Notes under the pieces: generated by a model
Database searches by the model: none
Seen by the model: only the letters and a program-made list of their open reading frames with translations
What the model was told of the DNA's origin: nothing
Assembly (NCBI GenBank): GCA_017443515.1
Contig: JAFRXM010000003.1
Coordinates: forward strand, 1 to 64,000
Length of the DNA stretch: 64,000 nt
Reading direction: 5' to 3'
DNA from: Bacillota bacterium
GTDB taxonomy: Bacteria; Bacillota; Clostridia; Peptostreptococcales; Anaerovoracaceae
Made by a program: the position numbers and the translations under genes
Shown: one piece after another, positions 9,989 through 18,301 of the stretch
Layout of the letters: each line of letters starts with the position of its first letter
Position numbering within the stretch: the stretch's first letter is position 1

Positions 9989-12439
9989 TTACAGATGCTG
10001 TTCGGATCTGAGGTAGATATCCTCCTGGATCTGCGGGGACAGCTGTACGAAGTAAGCGGAGAAGCCGCCGACTCTTACCAGAAGGTCCTTGTGCTCTTCC
10101 GGCTTTTCCCTCGCGGCTTTCAGTTCCTTGTTGTCCACGAGGTTGTACTGGATGTGGGTACCGCCGGCTCCGAGGAAGGAGTTGGTCAGGTCTACCAGCT
10201 TTTCTATGTCGGCGTCGGACTTGAACATGGACTTGGGGAACTTCTGGTTCAGCACCTGGACGTAGGAGTGATCGCCGAAGTTTGCCTTGAGCACAGAACG
10301 GAGCACCGCGGTGGGGCCGTTCTTATCCATGCCGTGCATCGGGGAGGCGGAGCCGTCGTACAAAGGCTCAAGAGCCTTGTGGCCGTTGGGCATCGCGCCT
10401 ACGCCCTTGCCTGCCGCGTAGTGCCAGGAGAGGCCTTCGCGCAGGGACTTGAAGCGCATGTTGCCGTCGCCGTTGTCGTAGCTGGTGATGCTGCTGGCGG
10501 ACATCTCGGAGACGCGCCTTGCAAGCATATCGACCTCGTCGATGTCGTTTCCGAACTTGGGAACAGCCAGGCACATCTTGAGTATCTCTTCGCCGCGGGG
10601 GCCTTCGAAGTTGGCATCCAGGGCGTCCATGAGCTCGTCCATGGTGAGCTTCTTCTCATCGAAGACAAGCTTCTTGATGGCGTAGAGCGAATCTGTCGCG
10701 TCTATGACTGCCCTGTCGGTGATGCCGTACTCCGCGCAGGTGGTAGGCGTCATGGCGTCGTGGCCGTAGTCCATGCAGTGCTGCAGCGAAAGCGTGGAGA
10801 GCACCGGCATCCTCAGGTACTGGTCCTGGGTGTCGCGGGCCATGTTCGCGAGCCACAGAGTGCGGTGAACCACGAAGCGGTGCTGCTTGCTGTAGGCTTC
10901 GAACAGCTGCTCGAAATCGGTGAACTTCCTGACGTCACCTGTGGTGAGGCCGAGTTTCTTTCCTGTGATGGCTACGCCGTTGTGCAGGGTCATGTACAGG
11001 ATGGCGGCGTTGTTGAGGCCTGCCGCGCCGCACTTGTACTCAGCGCGCTGAGGAAGTGCCGGCCATACGCATCCGCGTCCGATCCAGTCGCGGGCTTCTT
11101 CGAGGGGAACTCCGTCCTCTACGAAGTGCCTGATTATGCCCTCTTCGTTTTCGAAGAGAGGGATGCCGCCGTTCATGATGAGGTTGGTGTCTATGGACTT
11201 CCTCATGAGCCAGCGGGGAGTGTCGTGGTTCCAGCGGATAACGACCGTCGGGGAGGACTGCTTGAGCAGGCCTACCGCGTGAAGGAACGCGTAGGAAAGC
11301 TCGTTGCTTCCTTCTTTGCCGTCGGGGGTGATGCCGCCGAGGTTCATGCTGTTTATAGCGAATGTGATCTGGTGGGTCTCGCGGTGCGTGCCGGTGTCCA
11401 CGTAGATAGTGGTGCCCCAGCGGCCGATGAGCTCAGCCAGCATATTTACTGCCTTGTCGACAGAGACGACTCCGGTCTGGATGTCCCTGATGAAGTACGG
11501 ATAGAGGAACTGGTCCCCTCTGCCCCACTGCGGGTGGTTATGCATGGGGTGCTCTATGCCCTTGGAGATGCCCACGATGGCCATGGACTGAAGCGCTTCG
11601 TGGAAGCTCCTCGCGGGGAACTCAGGAACGTGCTCGCAGGCTTCGGCGATCTCTATGAGCTGCTTCTTCCTTGCGGGATCCTCTTCGGTCTTTTCCATCT
11701 CGCGGGCCAGCGCGGCGTACCTGTGGGACAGGGTGATTATAGCCTCGCAGACGATTATCGCGGCCTTCCAGAACCAGAACTTATTTGCGTCCTGGCGCTG
11801 GTTCTCGACGAAATCGTTGATGTGGCCCTGTGCTTCATCTATGAAGTAACGGAGGCCCTTGGTGAGGATCTTCTTGAAATCTACGGTGTTTGTGGAGTTT
11901 GCCCAGTTTCCGGTGTTGAGTGGTGGGTCCTTGAGCCTGGCGTCCAGAACGTCCTGGGGCCAGGTGCCGAGCATTTCTTTCCACAGAAGGTTGCCGGCGT
12001 CGGCTACGCTCTTGCCGCCGAATTCTCTGGCTGCGTCGCGGAGGATCTCAAGATCTTCCGGTGTCAGCTGGGACTGGCTGTTGAGCGAGAACTGAACTTT
12101 TCCTTCGTCGGACCAGATACCGTCCAGGTAATCTCCGCAGGAATCTATGCCGGTGTAGGCACCTACGACTGTGGGGCCCATGCGGCCTACTATATAATCA
12201 TAAGGAAGGATGCTGAGCTTGATGTTCTCGACAACGTGCTGGAAGAGCTTCGCGCGGCGGATCTCAAGATCTTCGCCCTCGGTGGATCTCCAGGACTCAG
12301 TCGCGTAGAACTGCCTGTCGGTGTGGATCTTGTAGGGGGCGGCCATGACAGCCTTTTTCCAGGCTTTGCGCTGCTCATCCATCTCGACGGCATCTATCTG
12401 CTTAAGCAGGCTCATATCGACCTTTACTGCAGGTTCCAT
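9989..12439 (-). CDS. Glycyl radical enzyme GRE2, full length
   Basis: An 816-residue member of the pyruvate-formate-lyase superfamily. The thiyl loop is GRGCVWP with Cys457 (codon 11069-11071). The glycyl motif is RVGGFSAYF with Gly792 as the radical residue. Its length matches CutC, glycerol dehydratase, aryl-acetate decarboxylase and X-succinate-synthase types. The Cys-x-Glu of the dehydratase, choline lyase and hydroxyphenylacetate decarboxylase groups is replaced by Cys-Val-Trp, which argues against those reactions. The ATG has AAGGAG 7 bases upstream. It heads the minus-strand operon, divergent from a LysR gene. No radical-SAM activase occurs anywhere in the window, so activation must come from elsewhere. 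Substrate unknown; the neighbours suggest a carboxylate. Confidence 0.95.
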   Translation of the reverse strand: MEPAVKVDMSLLKQIDAVEMDEQRKAWKKAVMAAPYKIHTDRQFYATESWRSTEGEDLEIRRAKLFQHVVENIKLSILPYDYIVGRMGPTVVGAYTGIDSCGDYLDGIWSDEGKVQFSLNSQSQLTPEDLEILRDAAREFGGKSVADAGNLLWKEMLGTWPQDVLDARLKDPPLNTGNWANSTNTVDFKKILTKGLRYFIDEAQGHINDFVENQRQDANKFWFWKAAIIVCEAIITLSHRYAALAREMEKTEEDPARKKQLIEIAEACEHVPEFPARSFHEALQSMAIVGISKGIEHPMHNHPQWGRGDQFLYPYFIRDIQTGVVSVDKAVNMLAELIGRWGTTIYVDTGTHRETHQITFAINSMNLGGITPDGKEGSNELSYAFLHAVGLLKQSSPTVVIRWNHDTPRWLMRKSIDTNLIMNGGIPLFENEEGIIRHFVEDGVPLEEARDWIGRGCVWPALPQRAEYKCGAAGLNNAAILYMTLHNGVAITGKKLGLTTGDVRKFTDFEQLFEAYSKQHRFVVHRTLWLANMARDTQDQYLRMPVLSTLSLQHCMDYGHDAMTPTTCAEYGITDRAVIDATDSLYAIKKLVFDEKKLTMDELMDALDANFEGPRGEEILKMCLAVPKFGNDIDEVDMLARRVSEMSASSITSYDNGDGNMRFKSLREGLSWHYAAGKGVGAMPNGHKALEPLYDGSASPMHGMDKNGPTAVLRSVLKANFGDHSYVQVLNQKFPKSMFKSDADIEKLVDLTNSFLGAGGTHIQYNLVDNKELKAAREKPEEHKDLLVRVGGFSAYFVQLSPQIQEDIYLRSEQHL

Positions 12440-12485
12440 ATATATCTCCTTTCCGCGTAAACGTGTTTTCTCTGTTTTCTCTTAT

Positions 12486-12514
12486 ATTATCGTATGAAAC
12501 GGCCCTTTGGGCAA
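12486..12514 (-). promoter_or_regulatory. Probable promoter of the GRE2 operon
   Basis: On the minus strand TTGCCC (12509-12514) is followed after 17 bases by GATAAT (12486-12491). The predicted start is about 40 bases before the GRE2 ATG. The TGCATCAAC repeats begin 17 bases further upstream, the usual place for LysR activation sites. Confidence 0.55.
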
Positions 12515-12530
12515 TCAGCCATTATTTGCT

Positions 12531-12606
12531 TGCATCAACTTTTTGTTGAAAAGTTTGCTCCGAAATACTGCATCAACAGAATGTTTATGGTATACTGGTT
12601 GATGCA
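12531..12606. promoter_or_regulatory. LysR operator region with three TGCATCAAC motifs, and the lysR -10 box
   Basis: TGCATCAAC occurs at 12531-12539 and 12569-12577, and inverted as GTTGATGCA at 12598-12606. The second and third copies form an inverted repeat around TATACT (12591-12596), a good -10 box for the plus-strand regulator gene. The first copy belongs to a second dyad, TCAAC-TTTTT-GTTGA (12534-12548). The arrangement fits LysR autorepression plus activation of the divergent operon. Motif seen directly; binding is inferred. Confidence 0.65.
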
Positions 12607-12638
12607 AGGACAGCTTCTGTTTTTCCGGAGGATCAACG

Positions 12639-13535
12639 ATGGAGATCAAACAGCTCAAATACTTTGTGGAAGCATACAGGCTGCAGAGCTTTACCGAGGC
12701 CGCAAAGCAATGCATAATAACCCCTCAGGGGCTTCACGTTTCGATAAACCGCCTGGAAGAAGAACTCGGCTGCAGGCTTTTTGTCCGCAGCGGAGGCCGC
12801 CTCGAGCTCACCGAAGCCGGAGAATACCTCCTTCCCAGAGCCGAAGAAATAGTAAGGATAAGTACCGAAGCCGAGGATCACTTCAGCCGGGAAGCCGAAA
12901 AAGAAGGTCTGGTATCGGTCTTCTTCGTAAGGGGCACTGTGGAGCTGATAGCGCTGCCTTCCATAGCAAGGTTCAAGGAGATAGACCCTCAGGCGGAGGT
13001 GCGGCTGAAAGTGGAACAGGACCTCGACTGCGTGCAGGCGGTCCTTTCCGGCCAGGCGGACATGGCTGTGTGCTCCGGCCCCATCCACTCCAAGGAACTC
13101 AGCAAAAAACACCTCTTCACGAAGAAGAACATGCTGGTCATAAACAGCAGCGACCCTCTGGCAAAAAGGGAAAGCATATCGATAGAAGACCTGCGCAGCG
13201 TGCACCTGGCGCTGCCCAGAGAAAAGATGTTCGTGAGGAACAAAGTGCTGGAGCTCTGCCGGAAACAGGGCTTCGAGCCGGAATACATAGAAAACGACGA
13301 GCCGCGCACGGCCTTCAACTGCGCGCAGATAGGCCTGCAGGCCGGGATAGTAAACGAAGTCTCCGCCGGCAAGCTCCTTAAAGATACCGACAACGTCTCC
13401 ATAATTCCCTTCAGAGACCCGGAGATGAACTGGGAGGTGTTCCTCATAAAGAAAAAGGATCTGCAGCAGACCCGCCTCGCGAAAAGCTACGAGACCTGCC
13501 TTCTGCAGACCACCAGAAAGATACTGGAGCGTTAG
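12639..13535 (+). CDS. LysR-family transcriptional regulator of the GRE2 operon
   Basis: A 298-residue LysR protein. The N-terminal winged helix begins MEIKQLKYFVEAYRLQSFTE and continues into the recognition helix and the dimerisation helix by about residue 90. A periplasmic-binding-protein-like effector domain fills residues 90-290. The ATG has CGGAGGA 6 bases upstream. It is transcribed away from GRE2 across a 199-base spacer that contains repeated TGCATCAAC motifs, so it most likely controls GRE2 and the genes behind it in response to the pathway substrate. It abuts the convergent phosphoesterase gene with no terminator between them. Confidence 0.95.
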   Translation: MEIKQLKYFVEAYRLQSFTEAAKQCIITPQGLHVSINRLEEELGCRLFVRSGGRLELTEAGEYLLPRAEEIVRISTEAEDHFSREAEKEGLVSVFFVRGTVELIALPSIARFKEIDPQAEVRLKVEQDLDCVQAVLSGQADMAVCSGPIHSKELSKKHLFTKKNMLVINSSDPLAKRESISIEDLRSVHLALPREKMFVRNKVLELCRKQGFEPEYIENDEPRTAFNCAQIGLQAGIVNEVSAGKLLKDTDNVSIIPFRDPEMNWEVFLIKKKDLQQTRLAKSYETCLLQTTRKILER

Positions 13536-15002
13536 CTACTCCACTATCTCTATCCTTCCCTCCACGTGGGCGTCCAAGCCGCTGTTCGTGGCGAAATACT
13601 CCTCGATAATGTTGTTTACTGAAGTCGCGACGACACGCGGCTTCATGTTTTTCTTTACTTCCTCGAGCGGCACGCCCATGAACTCATCGAAGCTCTTGAA
13701 ATGGTAGTTCTGTATGCCGAGCTTAAGCTCCGTGTCATCGGTAATATCCTCCCCGTTGAACTTGAGTTCTTCTATGGTGTGAGTGGATTTGCGGTACTTT
13801 ATGCGTACGCCCTTGGAGAACTGGTAGAACTCGGTCTCGCCGGCCCAGGCCTCGTCCCTCATCAAGTGCTGCACCATGCGGCGGAACTGCGCGCCTGTCA
13901 CCTCCACCATCCACAGCACGTCGTCGAAAGGCGTATTTTCCAGCATGTCCTGATACTCTATCACAGGGCCGAGCTCCTTTTTTCTGATGCTGCCCGAGCC
14001 GAACATCATTATGTCGAAGCTGGCCTCCCAGGCCATGGTGTCGGCGTAGAGGTTGCCCATCTCGGTCTCCTGCTCGCGGCTGGGGTGCGCGAGCTTTCTG
14101 GCCCAACGGGTCACGACCCTCTTGTACTTGCTGTCGGTCTGGGTGCGGTAGCTGTCGATGAGTTCGTCCATGATCTCGTCCACGGGTGCGGTATCCTCGT
14201 TGATGGGGACGCACTTCCACTTAAAGTCCGCGATCTCCTTTTTTTCTGTGTCGTACTGTATGTCGATCTGGCCTATGACGCCGGTGCCTGTGCCCGCCTG
14301 CACTATGGGCACGCCGTTCACCACCTCGGGCTTTTCCATGAAAGTGTGCGAGTGGCCGCCGATTATCATGTTGACGCCCCAGTCCGGGTCTAAAAGGCCG
14401 GCTAGCTTGATATCGTTTTCAAGGCCTATATGGGTAAGCAGCACGGTCATGTCGGTCTTTACGGTGCGGTAGTTGTCGCAGATTATGCCAACTTCTTTGG
14501 CCGCGGACTCGAGATCTATGAAGGTGCCGATGATCTTCTCGTTTTTGGTGGAGGACAGGACCTCTTCGGTAAGGATCCCTATGAAGAGTATCCTCATGCC
14601 GCCGATCTCCAGATTGATGTAAGGCGTAAAGACCCTGGAGTTGTTCATGGTTATGAACAGGTTGGCGTTCACTATCGGGAACTTGGCGCATTTTTCAAGG
14701 AAGAGCAGATGTGCGAAGCCATAGTCCACCTCATGGTTGCCTATGGTGGCGACGTCCGGCATGAGGTTGTTCATCAGGTCTATGGTGGACAGGCCCTGGT
14801 ATTCCGAGTCTATTATGGAGCCGCGGAACATGTCGCCGGCGATGGCGTAGATGACGTTCTCTTTTTCCTTGCGTATCTTGTTTACGTAGCCCGAGAGCCT
14901 GGCAAGTCCGCCGGTCTGCTTTCCGTTCTCTTCTTTAGGCAGGAAATCGCCGTGCATGTCGTTGGAATGCAGGATGGTTAGCTTTCTGATAGTATCTGGC
15001 AT
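13536..15002 (-). CDS. 5'-nucleotidase / UshA-type metallophosphoesterase, apparently cytosolic
   Basis: A 488-residue protein with the two-domain layout of the UshA/YfkN family. The N-terminal calcineurin-like domain carries LHSNDMHGDF (about residues 10-19), GDMF, GNHEVDYG (about 97-104) and GGHSHTF (about 220), which are the dimetal ligands. The C-terminal nucleotidase domain starts near residue 300. Family enzymes hydrolyse nucleoside monophosphates, cyclic phosphodiesters or UDP-sugars and are usually exported. No signal peptide is present here, so a cytosolic nucleotide-salvage or house-cleaning role is likely. AGGAGG precedes the ATG. It is the last gene of a minus-strand set starting at 16940. 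Confidence 0.9.
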   Translation of the reverse strand: MPDTIRKLTILHSNDMHGDFLPKEENGKQTGGLARLSGYVNKIRKEKENVIYAIAGDMFRGSIIDSEYQGLSTIDLMNNLMPDVATIGNHEVDYGFAHLLFLEKCAKFPIVNANLFITMNNSRVFTPYINLEIGGMRILFIGILTEEVLSSTKNEKIIGTFIDLESAAKEVGIICDNYRTVKTDMTVLLTHIGLENDIKLAGLLDPDWGVNMIIGGHSHTFMEKPEVVNGVPIVQAGTGTGVIGQIDIQYDTEKKEIADFKWKCVPINEDTAPVDEIMDELIDSYRTQTDSKYKRVVTRWARKLAHPSREQETEMGNLYADTMAWEASFDIMMFGSGSIRKKELGPVIEYQDMLENTPFDDVLWMVEVTGAQFRRMVQHLMRDEAWAGETEFYQFSKGVRIKYRKSTHTIEELKFNGEDITDDTELKLGIQNYHFKSFDEFMGVPLEEVKKNMKPRVVATSVNNIIEEYFATNSGLDAHVEGRIEIVE

Positions 15003-15043
15003 CTTCTTTTCCTCCTGTATTATAAAGCCCCGGCCTTTTGCGG

Positions 15044-16027
15044 CTAGGGCAGCTTGTATGTGATGTAGGGTTCGCCTTCTGTTCGAATGATCCTTCCGTC
15101 TTCCACGAGCTTATCCAGGTGCGACATGCATTCGCCGGCAGCGAACCACATCTGGGCGGGCGGGAAGTTTCCGTTCTCGTCCAGGTGTATCTTCCAGCGC
15201 ATGCGGCGCGCTATCTCGTAGGCGGTAAGACCGGGCTGGTCCCCTATTATCCCTACGATCTCGTCGAGCCTGTGCTGGTGGTGCAAAAGCAGCCGGTCTA
15301 TCCTGGCGTAGTAATCCCCGGGCTTGCGGTGCCCCGGCATGGCCAGCTGAACATCGAAGCTCTTGGAATATTCCAGGCTCCGCAGGTATTCCTGCAGCGC
15401 GTTGCTGCAGTCGGGCCAGCAGGTGATGTTGGGGGTGATGTCGAACAGCACGTTGTCCCCTGTGAACATGATCTTCTTGTCCGGGATGTAGAACATGGTG
15501 TTTCCCGGCGTGTGCCCCGGAACCAGCACCGTCTTAAGAGTGCAGACACCGGTGTCTATGGTGTCGCCGTCCTGAAGCTCCACGTACTTCTCGTCGTCAA
15601 AGACCAGCCTGCGGGCGTTGTCGGCCTCGGGGCCGAACTTTAGCATGACGTTGAACATCTCCGCGCTGGCGCCCTCGCGGCGGTCGCGCTCCCCGCGCTT
15701 GTAGCCGTTCTTCTTGTAATGGCGCATCATGCGGTCGCAGTCTATGGCGCTGATGAATATGTTCTTCTTTTCCCCGACGAACTGGTGGTTGAGGCCTGTG
15801 TGATCCACGTGCAGGTGCGTGTTGATGATGTTGAGGCGCTCCGGGCGGTACCCGAGACTTCTGAGGGACTTCCTCAGCGACGCCTCGCATTCGGTCGTGT
15901 TAAAACCAGTGTCCATAAGGAATTCCTCCTCCGGACCCCTGAAGTAATAAGCGTTGAGTATGCCCAGCGGGCTTCCTGCGAGCGGGACTTCTATGCGGTA
16001 TATGTTTCTGTCTATTTCGTAGATCAT
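15044..16027 (-). CDS. MBL-fold metallohydrolase with C-terminal winged-helix-like region
   Basis: A 327-residue metallo-beta-lactamase-fold enzyme. THLHVDH gives His71, His73, Asp75 and His76; the later ligands are PGHTPGNTMF, FTGDNVLF and the final His in MPGHRKP. After about residue 250 a helical segment (LDEIVGIIGDQPGLTAYEIA and following) resembles the winged helix of LACTB2-like hydrolases. Substrates in this group include thioesters, glutathione adducts and RNA, so no specific activity can be named. It starts one base after the stop of the membrane protein gene and has only a weak ribosome binding site, suggesting translational coupling. Confidence 0.88.
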   Translation of the reverse strand: MIYEIDRNIYRIEVPLAGSPLGILNAYYFRGPEEEFLMDTGFNTTECEASLRKSLRSLGYRPERLNIINTHLHVDHTGLNHQFVGEKKNIFISAIDCDRMMRHYKKNGYKRGERDRREGASAEMFNVMLKFGPEADNARRLVFDDEKYVELQDGDTIDTGVCTLKTVLVPGHTPGNTMFYIPDKKIMFTGDNVLFDITPNITCWPDCSNALQEYLRSLEYSKSFDVQLAMPGHRKPGDYYARIDRLLLHHQHRLDEIVGIIGDQPGLTAYEIARRMRWKIHLDENGNFPPAQMWFAAGECMSHLDKLVEDGRIIRTEGEPYITYKLP

Positions 16028-16028
16028 T

Positions 16029-16463
16029 TCAGTTGTGCTTTACCTTGCCATATGAGGCGCCCACTATAGATACTATCACCATAAGCACCAGATCGATAAG
16101 CACGAGGACAACATAGTGGAACCTGTGCATATTCGAAAGGAACATGAACGACAGCGGGTTGCCGGGCATGAAGAAATAGTTGAAAAAGCTGGATACCCTG
16201 CCGCCCAGCACAGAGTAATGCAGCACGTATTCCTGGAGCGCTACATAAATAACGCCTATGATAGCGACTGCGTTGAGCCCCAGCACCACTGTTTTGGTGT
16301 TCTTGCATTTAGATCCGAGCAGGTACGAAAGAATGCCCCAGATGAGCAGGAATACGAGAGAAGCCCAGAAAGACCCGGCAAGATTGACCTTCCTTACGGC
16401 CCAGTTCAGAACGAATCCTATGCCTGCGGGGATCAGTCCCAGTATAAAACAAAGTACAGCCAT
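16029..16463 (-). CDS. Hypothetical four-helix membrane protein
   Basis: A 144-residue protein with about four hydrophobic segments (residues 1-20, 28-48, 58-80 and 118-138). A Lys-rich loop, GSKCKNTKT, lies after the second segment. The family is not recognised. It begins immediately after the stop codon of the 158-residue gene and ends one base before the MBL gene, so the three are probably one translationally coupled unit. A membrane partner or immunity-like role for a neighbour is possible but unsupported. Confidence 0.75.
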   Translation of the reverse strand: MAVLCFILGLIPAGIGFVLNWAVRKVNLAGSFWASLVFLLIWGILSYLLGSKCKNTKTVVLGLNAVAIIGVIYVALQEYVLHYSVLGGRVSSFFNYFFMPGNPLSFMFLSNMHRFHYVVLVLIDLVLMVIVSIVGASYGKVKHN

Positions 16464-16940
16464 TTATTCTTCCTCTTTCCCGTAGTATCTTTCCAGGTGG
16501 ATCTCGACGCACTTCATCATCTGCTCGTCCGGATCGGGGGACTGGCTGCCGTAAGCTACGTGCGTGCCGTCCGCCTGCCATTCGCAGACATTGGGGAAGC
16601 CCCCGGTGAACTCGTTGCCCTTTTCTATGCAGAAATAGCTGATCTTTTCAAAGGTCCTGTCGAAGAAGATGAAGGCCGTACTGCAAAGCGGCGCTTCCGG
16701 AGGTTTGGGGAATTTGAGCTTGAGCATAGCAACTTCGGAATTTATCATGTTCGGTTCCACGGAAAACTCGCCGCGGCTGAACGGGTTGTCCTGGCCGTTG
16801 CGCCTGAAAAGCTCGCTCGCTATCTCGTAAAGCGCACCGGGATCCTGCGCCAGCACTCCGGCAAAGGTCTTCCTGTCGTCGAAGAACGACTTGGGAAGAA
16901 GGTCGTGTTCCAGGCTGTAAAGTATCTCTTTAGTAGTCAT
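16464..16940 (-). CDS. Hypothetical protein, 158 residues
   Basis: A soluble acidic protein with no signal peptide or membrane segment. Recognisable features are LKFPKPPEAPLCSTAFIFFD in the centre and an acidic C-terminus (RYYGKEEE). No family is recognised. It is the first gene of a minus-strand group with a membrane protein and an MBL hydrolase and lies divergent from NAD kinase. The ATG follows a purine-rich AGAGGATAAGAAAA stretch. Codon use resembles its neighbours, so it is taken as a real gene. Confidence 0.7.
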   Translation of the reverse strand: MTTKEILYSLEHDLLPKSFFDDRKTFAGVLAQDPGALYEIASELFRRNGQDNPFSRGEFSVEPNMINSEVAMLKLKFPKPPEAPLCSTAFIFFDRTFEKISYFCIEKGNEFTGGFPNVCEWQADGTHVAYGSQSPDPDEQMMKCVEIHLERYYGKEEE

Positions 16941-17029
16941 TTTTCTTATCCTCTTCTAAAGTGTGTGTACATTAAATTATACCTCAAAGCCGTGGATTAA
17001 TCAACAGCAGGCAAATAGTCCGGAACCGC

Positions 17030-17059
17030 TTGACAAAGCAGGGGCGTTGTTTGTATTAT
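17030..17059 (+). promoter_or_regulatory. Promoter of the NAD kinase gene
   Basis: A perfect TTGACA (17030-17035) is followed after 18 bases by TATTAT (17054-17059). The predicted start is about 29 bases before the chosen ATG, which also supports that start over an upstream one that would precede the promoter. Confidence 0.75.
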
Positions 17060-17094
17060 TAACGCAAATGCATGTTGTTCAAAGGCACAAGACC

Positions 17095-17892
17095 ATGAAA
17101 AATCTGTACATCTACACAAACAACACCGAAAAATCTCTGGCAGCGGCCGAGAACATAGAAAAGGCCCTCAACGCAAAAGGGATACGGGTCTGCAGCGAGT
17201 TTGTCCCCGAGACTGAAATGATAGTGGTCATCGGAGGAGACGGCGCCTTCCTTAATGCGCTGAAGCACTGCGCCTACCCGTCCGTGCCGGTGCTGGGCGT
17301 CAACACCGGCCACCTGGGATTCTTCCAGGAGCTGTCGCCGGAAGATGTGGACAAACTGGTCTCGTTCTGCTGCACCGGGGACTATGCCATCCAGCCCTGC
17401 AAGCTGCTGGAGGTGGACATGCAGAAAGGCGATGAATCCGTTAAGGCTTACGCGCTGAACGACATCTGCCTGCGCGATGTGGGCGGCAGCATAATACGCC
17501 TCAGGATAGAGGTCGGCAACAACTTCGTGGAAACTCTTTACGGCGACGGAATGATAGTCGCCTCGTCGGCAGGAAGTACCGCTTACAACTACTCACTGCG
17601 CGGCGCGATAGTTGACCCGCGTCTGGAGGCACTGCAGCTTACAGCAATGGCTCCGATCAACAACACAATTTACCGGTCCTTTGCCTCGAGCCTGCTGTTC
17701 CCACCCTCTTTAGACATCAGAGTATCCCTTTTGGACAAGGAAAACCTGGAGATCGGGGTGTTCGCCGACGGAAGAAAGATGTACACCGGGGACTTCGATC
17801 TGATGCGAGTGTCGCTCTCCGACCGCATCGTAAACGTAGTCCGCGGAAGCGATTACGACTTCTGGAGCAAAGTTGAATCAAAACTTTTATAA
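17095..17892 (+). CDS. nadK: NAD kinase
   Basis: A 265-residue protein that phosphorylates NAD to NADP. The family motifs are GGDG (residues 47-50), NTGHLGFF (about 71-78) and SSAGSTAYNYSLRG, the conserved C-terminal domain loop. The ATG at 17095 starts exactly at the family N-terminus (MKNLYIYTNN); the 44-codon upstream extension would begin before the promoter and has no homology-like content. The ribosome binding site is weak (AAAGG, 11 bases away). It is followed after 18 bases by a polyferredoxin gene, probably in the same transcript. Confidence 0.93.
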   Translation: MKNLYIYTNNTEKSLAAAENIEKALNAKGIRVCSEFVPETEMIVVIGGDGAFLNALKHCAYPSVPVLGVNTGHLGFFQELSPEDVDKLVSFCCTGDYAIQPCKLLEVDMQKGDESVKAYALNDICLRDVGGSIIRLRIEVGNNFVETLYGDGMIVASSAGSTAYNYSLRGAIVDPRLEALQLTAMAPINNTIYRSFASSLLFPPSLDIRVSLLDKENLEIGVFADGRKMYTGDFDLMRVSLSDRIVNVVRGSDYDFWSKVESKLL

Positions 17893-17910
17893 ATATGCGT
17901 GGAGGAAAAA

Positions 17911-18297
17911 ATGAAGAGACTTAAAGTAACGGACCAGAACAAGTGCGAAGCCTGTCAGTCCTGCATGATGGCCTGCGCCGGCGCATTCTATAAGACTGCA
18001 GAATACACACCGGACAACGCCTGCATACAGCTGGGAATGAAGAACGGCAAAGTGCAGCTGCGCACCTGCGTGCAGTGCGGCGCCTGCGCCAGAGCCTGCG
18101 AGCACGAAGCAATAACCCAGAACCCCAAGGGCGTCTACATGATAAACAAGAAGCTCTGCGTGGGCTGCGGAAAGTGCGTTGAGGCCTGCCCGATGAAGGT
18201 CATGGTCATGACCGCCGACAAGCCTTCCAAGTGCATAGCCTGCGGCATATGCGTCAAAGCCTGCCCCATGGAGATACTGGAGATATTCGAGAAATAA
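17911..18297 (+). CDS. Ferredoxin-like protein with four 4Fe-4S motifs
   Basis: A 128-residue electron carrier with four complete CxxCxxCxxxC motifs: CEACQSCMMAC, CVQCGACARAC, CVGCGKCVEAC and CIACGICVKAC. These are enough ligands for four 4Fe-4S clusters, as in HycB/DmsB-type electron-transfer subunits. Motifs three and four are followed by Pro in the classical ferredoxin way. The ATG at 17911 has GGAGG 6 bases upstream, so the in-frame GTG 12 bases earlier is less likely. No catalytic partner (formate dehydrogenase, hydrogenase, aldehyde oxidoreductase) is adjacent; the only linked gene is NAD kinase. Confidence 0.93.
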   Translation: MKRLKVTDQNKCEACQSCMMACAGAFYKTAEYTPDNACIQLGMKNGKVQLRTCVQCGACARACEHEAITQNPKGVYMINKKLCVGCGKCVEACPMKVMVMTADKPSKCIACGICVKACPMEILEIFEK

Positions 18298-18301
18298 AAC
18301 G

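Noticed and set aside
9770..12460. A plus-strand open frame of nearly 900 codons opposite GRE2.
   Set aside because: It mirrors the codon bias of the GRE2 gene, has no ribosome binding site or recognisable domain, and GRE2 carries intact catalytic motifs on the other strand.
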